A stretch of 64,000 nucleotides of DNA from Candidatus Trichofilum aggregatum (GTDB taxonomy: Bacteria > Chloroflexota > Anaerolineae > Promineifilales > Promineifilaceae). The DNA is taken from NCBI GenBank assembly GCA_016716885.1, contig JADJUV010000001.1, forward strand, positions 1 to 64,000, in the 5' to 3' direction. Positions 17,554-26,205 of this stretch are shown here, in pieces (the stretch's first letter is position 1; each line of letters opens with the position of its first letter). The position numbers were made by a program, and so were the translations under genes. Below the pieces are notes generated by a model that saw only the letters and a program-made list of their open reading frames with translations, was not told the origin of the DNA and searched no databases.

Positions 17554-18660
17554 ATGGCTGAAAAACGCAAAAAAGTCCGCGTGGCAATTATCGGTGTCGG
17601 TAATTGTGCTTCATCATTTGTGCAAGGTGTCGAGTTTTACAAAAACGCCCCCGAAGACGCCGAAGTCCCTGGTTTGATGCACGTCAACCTGGGTGGCTAC
17701 CACATCCGCGACATCGAATTCACCGCCGCCTTTGATGTGGTCAAAGGCAAGGTGGGCAAAGATTTGAGTGAGGCGATTTGGGCGCACCCCAACAACACCA
17801 TCAAATTTGCCGACGTGCCTAAACTGAATGTCCCGGTTTATCGCGGCATGACCCACGATGGTTTGGGCAAATATGTCAGTCAGGTGGTGGAAAAAGCACC
17901 TGGCCCCACCGATAACATCGTCAAAATCTTGAAAGATACCAAAACCGATGTGGTCGTCAGTTACCTGCCGGTTGGTTCCGAGATGGCGACCAAATGGTAT
18001 GTGGAACAAATCCTCGAAGCCGGTTGTGCTTTTGTTAACTGCATCCCCGTCTTCATCGCCAGCCAGGAATATTGGGCCAATCGTTTCCGCGAACGGAACC
18101 TGCCTATTATTGGCGACGACATCAAGAGCCAGGTCGGGGCGACGATTACCCATCGTGTCCTGACCAATCTGTTTAAAGATCGGGGCATTCACCTGGATCG
18201 TACCTACCAGTTGAATTTTGGCGGCAACATGGATTTTTACAACATGCTGGAGCGGGAGCGGCTGGAGTCGAAGAAAATCTCCAAGACCAACGCCGTGACC
18301 AGCCAGTTGCCCTATCAATTGGCTCCAGAAAATGTGCATGTTGGTCCCAGCGACTATGTGCCCTGGCTGACGGATCGCAAATGGTGTCACATCCGCATGG
18401 AAGGGCGAGCGTTTGGGGACGTGCCCTTGCAACTGGAACTGAAGTTGGAAGTGTGGGATTCGCCCAACTCCGCCGGGGTGGTGATTGATGCGGTGCGTTG
18501 TGCCAAACTGGCCCTGGATCGGGGCATCAGTGGCCCGTTGACGGCTCCCTCGTCTTATTTCATGAAGACACCGCCCATCCAAACGGGATTCTTCGTCGCG
18601 GACTCCTACTCAGAATATGTCATTCTGACGAGTCTTCGAGGAAGAATCCCTACGAGCTAG
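17554..18660 (+). CDS. ino1: Myo-inositol-1-phosphate synthase with a repeat-derived C-terminus
   Basis: Converts glucose-6-phosphate to inositol-1-phosphate with NAD. The N-terminal Rossmann motif is VAIIGVGNCASSFVQG; further family blocks include FVNCIPVFIAS, IIGDDIKSQVGATITHR, LNFGGNMDFYNM and the C-terminal PSSYFMKTPPIQ. RBS GTGAGGAG lies ahead of the ATG. After the conserved PPIQ the expected tail is replaced by about 26 residues (TGFFVADSYSEYVILTSLRGR) encoded by a 66-bp palindromic element, so the natural C-terminus has been overwritten; catalytic blocks are intact and activity is likely retained. Inositol phosphate would feed inositol lipids or the MshA-like glycosyltransferase at 57.1 kb; that link is inference. 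Confidence 0.9.
   Translation: MAEKRKKVRVAIIGVGNCASSFVQGVEFYKNAPEDAEVPGLMHVNLGGYHIRDIEFTAAFDVVKGKVGKDLSEAIWAHPNNTIKFADVPKLNVPVYRGMTHDGLGKYVSQVVEKAPGPTDNIVKILKDTKTDVVVSYLPVGSEMATKWYVEQILEAGCAFVNCIPVFIASQEYWANRFRERNLPIIGDDIKSQVGATITHRVLTNLFKDRGIHLDRTYQLNFGGNMDFYNMLERERLESKKISKTNAVTSQLPYQLAPENVHVGPSDYVPWLTDRKWCHIRMEGRAFGDVPLQLELKLEVWDSPNSAGVVIDAVRCAKLALDRGISGPLTAPSSYFMKTPPIQTGFFVADSYSEYVILTSLRGRIPTS
18585..18650. repeat. Palindromic element overlapping the ino1 3' end
   Basis: Perfect outer arms GGGATTCTTC (18585-18594) and GAAGAATCCC (18641-18650), inner arms GACTC/GAGTC and CAGAAT/ATTCTG, enclosing a 5-base centre. It forms a long hairpin resembling REP-type intergenic elements and contributes in-frame codons and nearly the stop of ino1. 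Confidence 0.8.
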
Positions 18661-18871
18661 ATTTACGGGATGCTTCACTCCGAAGACTCCGTTCAGCATG
18701 ACAATCCAAAGTTTCTGTACTCATTGAACGGGCACTCCGCCCGTGGATACTCTCAGAATGACAGGTTGACATAAAGATTAAATTTGAGTCCACTTGTTGA
18801 TTGAAACTGCTCACTGCTCACTGCTCACTGCTCACTGCTCACTGCTCACTGCTCACTGCTCTTTTTCTACG
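18661..18871. repeat. Intergenic repeats including a TGCTCAC array
   Basis: After ino1 comes a second element of the same flavour (GATGCTTCACTCCGAAGAC, then CAGCATGACA, GGGCACTCCGCCCG hairpin, CTCAGAATGACAG). At 18807-18861 there are eight copies of TGCTCAC, the complement of the GTGAGCA array at 3896. The MFS gene starts immediately after. Confidence 0.8.
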
Positions 18872-20109
18872 GTGCAAACAATCACCAATTCGTTTTCGAC
18901 CCGACGGGTGTTATGGGCGGTGGGCATAGCCACCGCCTTTCGTTATTGGGGGATGCGACGCTGTATACGGTGTTGCCGACGCACACTGGTGAGGCGGGGA
19001 TTGTGCTGGCAGGGGTGGGGGTGATGCTGTCGGCGAACCGGTGGGTGCGGTTGGGGATGAATGGGGTGGCCGGTTGGTTGCTGGATCAGCGGCCGCGACG
19101 CCACATTTTCATCCCGGCACTGTTCATCGGTGTCTTGTCTAATGCGTTGGTGGCCTTGGGGCAAGGGTACTGGCCCTTGCTGGTGGCCCGTCTGTTGTGG
19201 GGCACGGCCTGGTCGGGCATTTGGGTGGCGGGCAATGCCATCGTGTTGGATGTGTCGCATGAAGGCAACCGCGGCCGCAACATCGGTTATTACAACATTG
19301 CCTTCTTCAGTGGGGCGGGGGCTGGCTCCTTCATCGGCGGGGTACTGACAGACTGGTTGGGGTATCACGGGGCGATGGGCGTCGCGGCCGCGTTGGCCGG
19401 TTTGGGTGCGCTCGTGGCTTTTTTCGTCTTACCGGAAACGAAGGGCGAACCCTCATCCCCGGCCCTTCTCCCTGCGGGGGAGAGGGCCAGGGTGAGGGGT
19501 ACGCAACACATCTCTCTCGCCATCTTGACCATCCTTGCCTTACTCGCCGTCAACCGCCTCATCATGGCCGGGATGTTTTTCCCCACGTTTGGCCTGTATT
19601 TGCGTGAAGTGGTGGGGGAGACGGTGCTGGTTCGCGGCCGCGCCATCGGCATCACCACCCTCACCGGTTTTGGGCTGGGGTTAAGCACCTTTTTGGGCAT
19701 GTGGTTTGGCCTGGGGGTGGGCCATTGGTCGGATAGGGTGAAAAACAGGTGGGGCGTCGCGGCCGCGGGGCTGATTCCGGGCATCGTCGGTTTTCTCACG
19801 TTGGCATTGGGGCCAGCCTGGGGAGCGGCGGTAGCTGTGCCGTTGAACAGTATGACCAGTGGCAGTAATCAGGGGATGGCCACGGTGTTATTGGGGCATG
19901 AGGTGGGGGAAGGGGAACGCGGCCGCTGGTTGGGCACGCTGTTTACGGTGGGTGATCTCGCCAGTGCCACTGGGCCATTGTTGACCTTTGCCCTGTTGGA
20001 ATCGGTTGCGCTGGTCTGGCTGTATATTCTGGCGGCGATCCTGTTAACCATGATGTTTGCCCTTGCCAGTTTTACTGCCTACCGGATGGGACAAAAAACA
20101 GCGGCTTGA
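18872..20109 (+). CDS. Major facilitator superfamily transporter (frameshift near N-terminus)
   Basis: A multi-pass membrane transporter with about 12 hydrophobic segments. The open frame from 18913 lacks the first half-segment; reading from GTG 18872 (QTITNSFSTRRVLWAVGIATAFR) and shifting one base near 18945 joins to LLGDATLYTVLPTHTGEAG, restoring a normal first helix. The loop motif between helices 2 and 3 reads GWLLDQRPRRH, close to the MFS signature GxLxDRxGRR, and a second-half counterpart reads GHWSDRVKNRWG. A hydrophilic central loop (KGEPSSPALLPAGERARVRG) is encoded by a common intergenic-type repeat. Substrate is unknown. Seven GCGGCCGC octamers or near-copies lie within it. Confidence 0.82.
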
Positions 20110-20331
20110 GGAAAAGTGGCGCATTGCTGGTTAATACCTTACGAGTCAACTTCTTGTACAGTTAGCCAGAAAGAGGTTACACAGAGATTCGCAGAGAAAA
20201 ACGCCGAGGTTCACAGAGAAAAAGCCAGGGTCTTTCTTAAAACTCTGTGTATCTCTGTGTCTTCTCTGTGCCCTCTGTGTTCCTTCTTTTTTGGTTCTGG
20301 CTTGTCCAGGTTAGGGTGATTAAGGAAAACC
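20110..20331. repeat. CACAGAG-type repeat and GGCTTGTCCAGGTTAGG element
   Basis: From 20165 to 20290 there are CACAGAGATTCGCAGAG and GTTCACAGAGAAAAA units followed by inverse CTCTGTGTATCTCTGTGTC units, a long imperfect inverted repeat like 778-898. At 20299-20315 lies a 17-bp sequence identical to one at 57074-57090, both just ahead of a start codon. Confidence 0.7.
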
Positions 20332-20583
20332 ATGAAACAGAAGATTGTCAGTTTTAGCCAGGATGAGATAGGAGACTGGCAAGCCGTTCTTGCCTGTGGT
20401 CATCGCCAACATGTCCGCCATAACCCGCCGCTGGTCAATCGTCTATGGGTGCAGACGGAAGCCGGGCGGAGTCGCTTTCTGGGTTATGAATTAAACTGCA
20501 AGTTGTGTGACGGAGAAGGGGTCGTGGACAATATCCCGGATTCCAGACATGAGCCGGATGATGAGGGCGATGAGAGAGGTTGA
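20332..20583 (+). CDS. DUF3565 family protein
   Basis: An 83-residue protein matching the DUF3565 pattern: FSQDEIGDWQAVLACGHRQHVRHNPPLVNRLW, then a glycine/arginine turn and LNCKLCDGEG. The conserved Cys/His set (CGH, H, CxxC) suggests a small zinc-binding fold, but function is unknown in the family. The C-terminal tail (DNIPDSRHEPDDEGDERG) is acidic. The next gene lies in another frame and begins just before or just after this one's stop, suggesting a two-gene unit. Confidence 0.78.
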   Translation: MKQKIVSFSQDEIGDWQAVLACGHRQHVRHNPPLVNRLWVQTEAGRSRFLGYELNCKLCDGEGVVDNIPDSRHEPDDEGDERG

Positions 20584-20620
20584 TCGGCTTTGCCAGAACA
20601 TCGGCTTCTTAGTGGGTGAA

Positions 20621-20857
20621 ATGATGATGAAAGAACTTGATAGAGCCGTTTTGCTTGTTGATTTACCGGAGCATAGCCTTAAGAAAGGTGACATTGGCAC
20701 GGTTGTATTGGTGCATGGATCGGGGAACGGATATGAAGTGGAGTTTGTGAGCCTGGATGGGGAAACGGTAGCGGTGGTGTCACTGCTAGAGCGCGAGGTT
20801 CGACCCATTGGGCGGCGGGAAATTGCTCATGCGCGGCCGCTGGCTATGCCGTACTGA
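20621..20857 (+). CDS. DUF4926 family protein
   Basis: About 78 residues; core LDRAVLLVDLPEHSLKKGDIGTVVLVHGSG followed by YEVEFVSLDGETVAVVSL, which matches the DUF4926 pattern (a small beta-barrel-like domain seen in loci resembling toxin-antitoxin pairs). The frame is open further upstream; ATG 20570 (MREVDRLCQ) or the ATG triplet at 20621-20629 are both possible, and I prefer the latter because homology begins at ELDRAV. No strong RBS is visible. The function is unknown. Confidence 0.65.
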   Translation: MMMKELDRAVLLVDLPEHSLKKGDIGTVVLVHGSGNGYEVEFVSLDGETVAVVSLLEREVRPIGRREIAHARPLAMPY

Positions 20858-20920
20858 AACTGCCCTAATGCTTCTGACCGGTCTCACAACTTGCCGAACA
20901 GGATAAGGCCATAAACTTGT

Positions 20921-21988
20921 TTAATCGTTTTGAAGATTACACTTATGTTGCTCGTAAAAGCGGCCAATTATCTCGGTTCTGTGAAAATCGGGACGGGGTT
21001 GCAAGATGCGTACAGAATCCCCCAATTCAACAACAATGGTCCCCGCACAAGGACAACCGTTCCGTTCAATAAAAAAACTTCCCGTACTCTCTGCTTCTCT
21101 TTTGAATGATTCGATTACGTCGCCGTATTTCTGTCCTGTCAAATGTCCACATTGGCCTGTGGCTTGAGTACAAAGCAACCGTGTACCGTTCAACTGAGCC
21201 AAGGCTTCAAATACATGCGGGTTTGGATGGTTATAGCGGCTTCCTGAAGTGCCTACGGAGATTACAACCACTGAGGGTTGAACTGCCTCAAGCAAAGAGC
21301 CAACATCGTTGCTTTGCCATGCTCCATGGTGAGGAAATTTAAGCACATCGCTTTGTAAATCTGTACGATCTACTCTGCTCCAACCTATAGGCTCTATGTC
21401 ACCGGTCAACAATGCGCTACTTCCGCTACCTTTCACTTTAATAATGGCTGATGTATTGTTGAGACCGCTTGCAAGAAGATCGGGGACATCTATTTCCCAC
21501 GGATGTAAAAGTTCCAGAATATCACTCAAAGGAAGAGTAAACTCATATTGTATTGTTAAACTGTTGTGTTTTTGTTTATAGAGTTGTGCCCATTTGAGGA
21601 GACCGACAAGGCTATCTTTTCGTTTTCTGGTATCCGTTGAATTCCCAGGTTCACCTTCAGAATGGTTATCCTCATCGGGTAGTAAGGCATCACGTAATGA
21701 TCGACTTAACAACGGCCCACGGAAAAGAATTCGTTCACAATTAAGATTTGCGATTTGTTCAAGATTATCAAGTAACTGAACGACACCACTATAATGATCG
21801 AGATGTAAATGGGTTACAAGCAAACCACGAAGATGTTGTATACCTTCTCGTTCCAAATAATCGAGAACTGTATCAGCATCGTTGCAGTCTACGATGACAG
21901 CCTCTTGTGTCATTGGAACAGAAACAATATTGGTATCACCTTGACCAACATCAAGAAATGCCACTCTAACAACAGGTCGTTCTTCCAT
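20921..21988 (-). CDS. MBL-fold metal-dependent hydrolase, ComEC-like soluble form
   Basis: A 355-residue soluble protein. It opens VRVAFLDVGQGDTNIVSV, typical of ComEC/Rec2-type beta-lactamase domains, and has the metal motif THLHLDHYSG. Later metal ligands are the Asp in LLTGDIEP and the His pair in FPHHGAWQSN. No membrane segments are present, so it is not a full competence protein. An inserted charged region at about 105-150 separates the halves. It is the last gene of a minus-strand unit behind a small ORF and a DNA methylase, in a stretch lacking the window-wide octamer and visibly AT-richer than its surroundings. Stand-alone ComEC-type MBL enzymes occur in defence loci as probable nucleases; that role is inferred here. 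Confidence 0.82.
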   Translation of the reverse strand: MEERPVVRVAFLDVGQGDTNIVSVPMTQEAVIVDCNDADTVLDYLEREGIQHLRGLLVTHLHLDHYSGVVQLLDNLEQIANLNCERILFRGPLLSRSLRDALLPDEDNHSEGEPGNSTDTRKRKDSLVGLLKWAQLYKQKHNSLTIQYEFTLPLSDILELLHPWEIDVPDLLASGLNNTSAIIKVKGSGSSALLTGDIEPIGWSRVDRTDLQSDVLKFPHHGAWQSNDVGSLLEAVQPSVVVISVGTSGSRYNHPNPHVFEALAQLNGTRLLCTQATGQCGHLTGQKYGDVIESFKREAESTGSFFIERNGCPCAGTIVVELGDSVRILQPRPDFHRTEIIGRFYEQHKCNLQND

Positions 21989-22001
21989 GTAATTTTCTGA
22001 A

Positions 22002-22348
22002 CTAACTCAAGACTTTTGCAAGTTCCTCAATTAATTGATCTTCACTGTAGTATGAAAAAACCTGGGGATGAAAGAAACCCCATGATGTATTATTTGCCAA
22101 GCTACGCTTTTTCATACAAGCCCGTGGAATAGCTGTGCGGAACTCTACCTCTGGTCGTAATAACCAACCCGGCATCACTGGCACAATAGGAACGGTCTGT
22201 AATTCATCAAAACCATTTAGCCAAAATGTGATTTCTCCCTGTAAAGCGTCAACACTATCTACCACACCAGTGATTTCCCATTGAGCATTTATATCAAATT
22301 GCCGATCAATCGTGGGAGCAGAATGGGAATCCCACGCCTCAATTAAAC
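22002..22348 (-). CDS. Small hypothetical protein between methylase and MBL hydrolase
   Basis: The frame is open from immediately after a TGA at about 22361. It overlaps the end of the methylase gene and reads YERLSLIEAWDSHSAPTIDRQF, then GVVDSVDALQGEITFWLNG, ending ELAKVLS at 22002, 13 bases before the MBL gene. The first conventional start is GTG (22265, 87 residues), but the frame upstream looks coding, so the start may be non-canonical, coupled to the methylase stop, or obscured by an indel. Length from the overlap is about 115 residues. The family was not recognised; its position suggests a partner of the two flanking enzymes. Confidence 0.5.
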
Positions 22349-24727
22349 TTAAGCGTTCATAGGTTTTTCTTCATTCAGTTGATATGCATTTCGCAAAACC
22401 ATATCTATAGCGTGTTTGGCTTCTGGCACATCTTCCACTTTGGTAAACCATGCGTTTTCAATTTCTAGCACTGCATGGGTTAATTGTTCACAATCTTCTT
22501 TCGTAAGGTGAGGAAATGGAAGGCTTCGAATTGCTCTCATTGGAAACTGCGTTTGTTTAAGATGCTCAAGAAGCCAAGCGTTACCAACTTTCCAGTCTAT
22601 TACAGCCGCCAAAACCTCGTTGGTTACAAATGGTTCCGTGGGTTTTGGAACTAAAACTATAAAGTTATGTGAAACAAAAAAGCCACGTCTGTCTATAACA
22701 GCTTTTACTCTTTTCCCCCAACTTGGGTTAGCTAGGGCATTGATAAGGACTTTATTACCTGCTAGGAAACCCTCTTTATCAATTCTTGGCTCCTCAAAAT
22801 CATTTGGATAAATGAAAGGTTTTGGATTGCTGTACCTTATCTGAAAAGAGTCATTGATGACCTTCTTGGGTTTTGCAAGTAACTGTATTGATTTGCCATT
22901 AGGGTCACTAGTATGTCGCCTTCTATCAAGATGACCTTGTATTGTTCCAGGGAAAATAATTGCTTTACTTGATAAATCCTCACAGTTGGAACGTATTTTA
23001 TCCCAGCTATATTGGGGCAAAATAAACTGATAATCAAAAATATGTGTGTTTCTGGATTGCTGAGAACGGCGGTTCTGTTCATTCCATTGAATTTGGCTCC
23101 CTACAAGATTTGAAGCCGTAAACGGACCATTATCTTTAAAAATATCAAGCTGTTTAGCTTGAACATTGCGTATTTTTACAGGGAAGTTCGACAATCCACG
23201 TTGCGCTTTCTTTTGAGCAAAAATGACTAGTGGATTTGTTTGTGCCCCATCAAATGCACCAAGTGGCAATTCCCACATCTCAAAAACATCACAGGACTCT
23301 AAGAGTTTTCTGCGTAATTGTGGTGAGGCTTCGGCCGCGACAAAAGACTGAGGCATCAACATCGCCAAAAAACCGTCCGGAGCCAAAATGTCTATGGCAT
23401 GAGACAGAAATTGATTGGCTCGTTCAAATCGCACTGGACTCTCGGCATGTTCCTCTGAGGGATCTTTCCGGCTCCCGTGAAAGGGTGGGTTGCCCACGAT
23501 AATATTGGGTTGTAGCCCAGGTATTTCCCAATTCAAACCGTCCTGGCTTGAAATATGCCAACTATCTTGCAAGGTTGAGATCAACAGACCCAATCCAGCC
23601 AGCCGTGTTGCGAATTGTTCATTATCATTACCATAAAGGTGTTCACGGAGAGAATGTCCTCTCATATCCATGATCCGTGACAAACGTTCATGTCCAGAAA
23701 TAAGAAAACTGCCCCAACCGCAAGTCATATCCGCAGCTACCCTTCTTTCGGGAGGCAGAAACTCCACAGGGATAGTTTCCCAAATTCTTCTGGTTAGATA
23801 AAGGGGAGTGTCATACCGCCCTAACTCCCTGCGTTGTCTTACATCAGGGAAGGCTTCTTGATAAAGTCGAGTTAGAAGCTCAGGTGAGAAATTTGAATAG
23901 CGTAGTTCTGTCAGGATGTTGTAGGCCGGTGTTACTGAGCTATACCACCGGTTGAATAGATTCAAGTCAAAATAATTAGGAAAAGAGTTGTGAGCAACAG
24001 AGATCAAATGATCGAGAGAAGGATCGGTGCGTCGTAAATCAGGGCCAAACGCTCCAGTATGGGCGAGAATCGTTGCTCCCAACAGCTGAGTTGCTACGTC
24101 AGCTATTAATGATGTTGGTAAGGCATGTTGGCGAAGTGCTTCAACAGCACGACCAAAACGTGTAACCAACAAATCACCCGTCGCATCAATGGCCCATAAG
24201 GAAAGTTGAAATGAGCCGGCATGTTCAAAATGCTTGAAGAAATCACGCCCTTGTTTGACATCGACAATGCGTTGAGGGCTAATATCTGTAGCATATCGCT
24301 CAAAAAAATGGCTTAAGTGAGTGTACTCAATATCAGTTTGAATAGGGGTCGCTTCAACATTAAGGGCATTCTTATCGGTCGCATTGGTGAACCAGAAAGA
24401 AAAGCGTTCCGTTTGTTGACGATGGATGAGATGAAACGGGGCGGCGGATTGGGCTAATGTTTGAGCCAGTTGACGATCATCAATGCCATTAGCAGGGTTG
24501 AAAACAGTAACCCCTCTGTAATCGGGGGTGCGAAAGGTCTCATGAGCAAATGCCAGTAAGTTTGTCTCAACCTGTCTACCATTCCTGTCGGAAAAGGCAT
24601 AATCAGCCTCTATGGCTTGTCTTTGAAAGCCTCGCAGGCGCAAGCCATCATAAACCGCTTCAAGGGCATTAGGTGGCAATGGAGTAACAGGAATGGTATT
24701 GGAATAACCAAGATTCGACATTGGCAC
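22349..24727 (-). CDS. N6-adenine DNA methyltransferase (Eco57I/type IIG-like), candidate defence gene
   Basis: A 792-residue protein. The central methylase core has motif I as AADMTCGWGSFLISGHERL and catalytic motif IV as VGNPPFHG, then LSHAIDILAPDGFLAMLMPQSF. The NPPF tetrapeptide indicates N6-adenine specificity. The N-terminal 330 residues are of unrecognised helical/beta character (NGRQVETNLLAFAHETFRTPDYRG); I see no PD-(D/E)XK nuclease motif. The C-terminal 250 residues resemble a target-recognition region (IIFPGTIQGHLDRRRHTSDPNG; MRAIRSLPFPHL). Its last bases overlap a small ORF, then the MBL hydrolase. The gene is intact and contains no complete GCGGCCGC. If no nuclease exists, cleavage may be supplied by the MBL protein; this is inference. 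Confidence 0.85.
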   Translation of the reverse strand: MPMSNLGYSNTIPVTPLPPNALEAVYDGLRLRGFQRQAIEADYAFSDRNGRQVETNLLAFAHETFRTPDYRGVTVFNPANGIDDRQLAQTLAQSAAPFHLIHRQQTERFSFWFTNATDKNALNVEATPIQTDIEYTHLSHFFERYATDISPQRIVDVKQGRDFFKHFEHAGSFQLSLWAIDATGDLLVTRFGRAVEALRQHALPTSLIADVATQLLGATILAHTGAFGPDLRRTDPSLDHLISVAHNSFPNYFDLNLFNRWYSSVTPAYNILTELRYSNFSPELLTRLYQEAFPDVRQRRELGRYDTPLYLTRRIWETIPVEFLPPERRVAADMTCGWGSFLISGHERLSRIMDMRGHSLREHLYGNDNEQFATRLAGLGLLISTLQDSWHISSQDGLNWEIPGLQPNIIVGNPPFHGSRKDPSEEHAESPVRFERANQFLSHAIDILAPDGFLAMLMPQSFVAAEASPQLRRKLLESCDVFEMWELPLGAFDGAQTNPLVIFAQKKAQRGLSNFPVKIRNVQAKQLDIFKDNGPFTASNLVGSQIQWNEQNRRSQQSRNTHIFDYQFILPQYSWDKIRSNCEDLSSKAIIFPGTIQGHLDRRRHTSDPNGKSIQLLAKPKKVINDSFQIRYSNPKPFIYPNDFEEPRIDKEGFLAGNKVLINALANPSWGKRVKAVIDRRGFFVSHNFIVLVPKPTEPFVTNEVLAAVIDWKVGNAWLLEHLKQTQFPMRAIRSLPFPHLTKEDCEQLTHAVLEIENAWFTKVEDVPEAKHAIDMVLRNAYQLNEEKPMNA

Positions 24728-24966
24728 ACCACATTTCCAAAATTTAGTGAGGTTACTGAATCTGATAGAACATTTATACTATACCCAATTTGTTGTCATA
24801 ATACAACAAGTGAAGCCCATTTCAGGATTGTAAGAAACTCCACAAAACGCTCAACTAGTCTTTCATCGGTTGGGCGTTTGTTTCCATCCGTGTTCCCGTG
24901 TTCCCACCTATCCGTGTTATCTCTCCCCAAATTCCCACGAGTTCCCAGAGTTCCCACGAGTTCCCC
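24728..24966. repeat. Upstream region of the methylase and GTTCCCACGAGTTCCCAG repeat
   Basis: Bases 24728-24870 are AT-rich with TATACTATACCC near 24778, a possible promoter zone for the methylase on the minus strand. From 24885 to 24966 there are CCGTGTTCCC and ACGAGTTCCCAGAGTTCCC units running up to the stop codon of the AttH-like gene. Confidence 0.55.
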
Positions 24967-26115
24967 CTACCTCGCATACCCCGTCATCTCCACATACCCC
25001 AACGCCGTCACCGGTTCGCCGTTGAGTGTGCCCGTGAATGCCGACGCCCCTTCCCAGTAAATCGTCGAAACGTTAAGTTCCTGGTTGGGCATGAGGGCTG
25101 ACCCTTCCAACTCTAGCCCAATCGTGTCCAGCGTGATACGCCAGCCGATGGGGTATTCTGCGCCGCTGGTGGGACTCGTCCAACTGTCCAACGGCTCCAT
25201 CTGCCAATCCGCCAGCGTCAACGGGGTCACGTTCCCCTGCGGATCAATCCAACTACCCGACGAAAACGGCTCCAACGTGCCATCCTCGCGCCGAATCTGG
25301 AAAAACATCAGGGCGTAATCGTTGTCCAACTGGATGGAGTACCAATCCCAGCCCACCGACCCCTCACTTAAGGCGCTGGTGCTGTATTCGTGATCCTTCC
25401 AACTCTCCCCCGTCACGGCAAACGATTCACCATTCACGGTGATCGTTCCGGCGGAGTCCAGCCCGATGAGGGAGTAGTAGTAGGAAGCGTTGCCCGGCGC
25501 ACCCCCTTTGGCACTCAACCCCTCATCGCCATGCAAAACACGCGGCCGCGTTTCCGTCACCATCAGCTCTAACGTTGTCATCTCCCCCTGAGCCAACAAC
25601 CGCACCTGGCCCGGCCCCACCTCTTCCGCCTGCCACTTATTCAGCCAGATGTGGTACGGCTCCGCCTGCGCTCCGGCCAACGCGGCCGCGCCCCGGCTAA
25701 ACTGCTCCTCAGCATAAAACTGCCCCTCGGCGATGTCGCTAATGGTGAAATGGGCCAGATACACCTGATTGGTACGCCAATCCGAGCCGTCTACCCCTGC
25801 CTCAAACTGGTTTTCGGGCACAAGCGCACTGCGGAAGAAGGTGAGTTGGTAGCCAAACTGCCGCCCCTCGGCGGTTTGCAGGTTGCCGGTGTAATACCAC
25901 CATTCGGTCTGGTACTCAGGATGTGGCCCCAAATCACGCGGGAATTCCATCACCCCCGGCTCCAGGGCCTGGGCAAACCCCGCCGTGTTGGGTTGGGCTA
26001 ACTGGGAGATGAGGGATGGCGCGGCCGCGGCCGCATCTTCATCACCCCTCTGCCCCAGCCAAAAAGCCAGGGCCACCAGCAAAACAAAGGTTAGGAAAAT
26101 GAGAAATCGTTTCAT
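24967..26115 (-). CDS. AttH/CrtC-like lipocalin-fold exported protein
   Basis: A 382-residue protein with an N-terminal membrane anchor or signal (FLIFLTFVLLVALAFWL). The body carries the hallmark HPEYQTEWWYYTGNLQ of the AttH/hydroxyneurosporene-hydratase lipocalin family, plus GYQLTFFRSAL, WKDHEYSTSAL and GWDWYSIQLDN. Such proteins are commonly encoded beside FtsX-type permeases and LolD-type ATPases, as here: the permease and ATPase genes lie directly upstream on the same strand. It probably acts outside the membrane on a lipid-like molecule moved by the transporter; the substrate is unknown. A doubled GCGGCCGC encodes its Ala-rich segment DEDAAAAAP. The gene appears intact. Confidence 0.85.
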   Translation of the reverse strand: MKRFLIFLTFVLLVALAFWLGQRGDEDAAAAAPSLISQLAQPNTAGFAQALEPGVMEFPRDLGPHPEYQTEWWYYTGNLQTAEGRQFGYQLTFFRSALVPENQFEAGVDGSDWRTNQVYLAHFTISDIAEGQFYAEEQFSRGAAALAGAQAEPYHIWLNKWQAEEVGPGQVRLLAQGEMTTLELMVTETRPRVLHGDEGLSAKGGAPGNASYYYSLIGLDSAGTITVNGESFAVTGESWKDHEYSTSALSEGSVGWDWYSIQLDNDYALMFFQIRREDGTLEPFSSGSWIDPQGNVTPLTLADWQMEPLDSWTSPTSGAEYPIGWRITLDTIGLELEGSALMPNQELNVSTIYWEGASAFTGTLNGEPVTALGYVEMTGYAR

Positions 26116-26125
26116 TGTGTTTAAT

Positions 26126-26205
26126 CAAGAGACTAAGAGACTGAGAGATTGAGAGACTGAGATCCCCTCTAGTCTCTTAGTCTCTAGTCTCTAGTCTCAT
26201 CTCTT
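26126..26205. repeat. AGAGACTGAGAGATTG / TAGTCTCTAGTCTC repeat
   Basis: Direct units AGACTGAGAG and AGATTGAGAG followed by TAGTCTCTTAGTCTC units, able to pair with each other. The last codons of the permease gene (RLETRD and stop) are drawn from it. Confidence 0.8.

Noticed and set aside
20921..21988. Full ComEC competence channel
   Set aside because: Only the MBL domain is present and there are no membrane segments.
22349..24727. The methylase as the enzyme that modifies GCGGCCGC
   Set aside because: Its NPPF motif indicates N6-adenine methylation and the octamer has no adenine; also the octamer excess is window-wide while the gene appears newly acquired.
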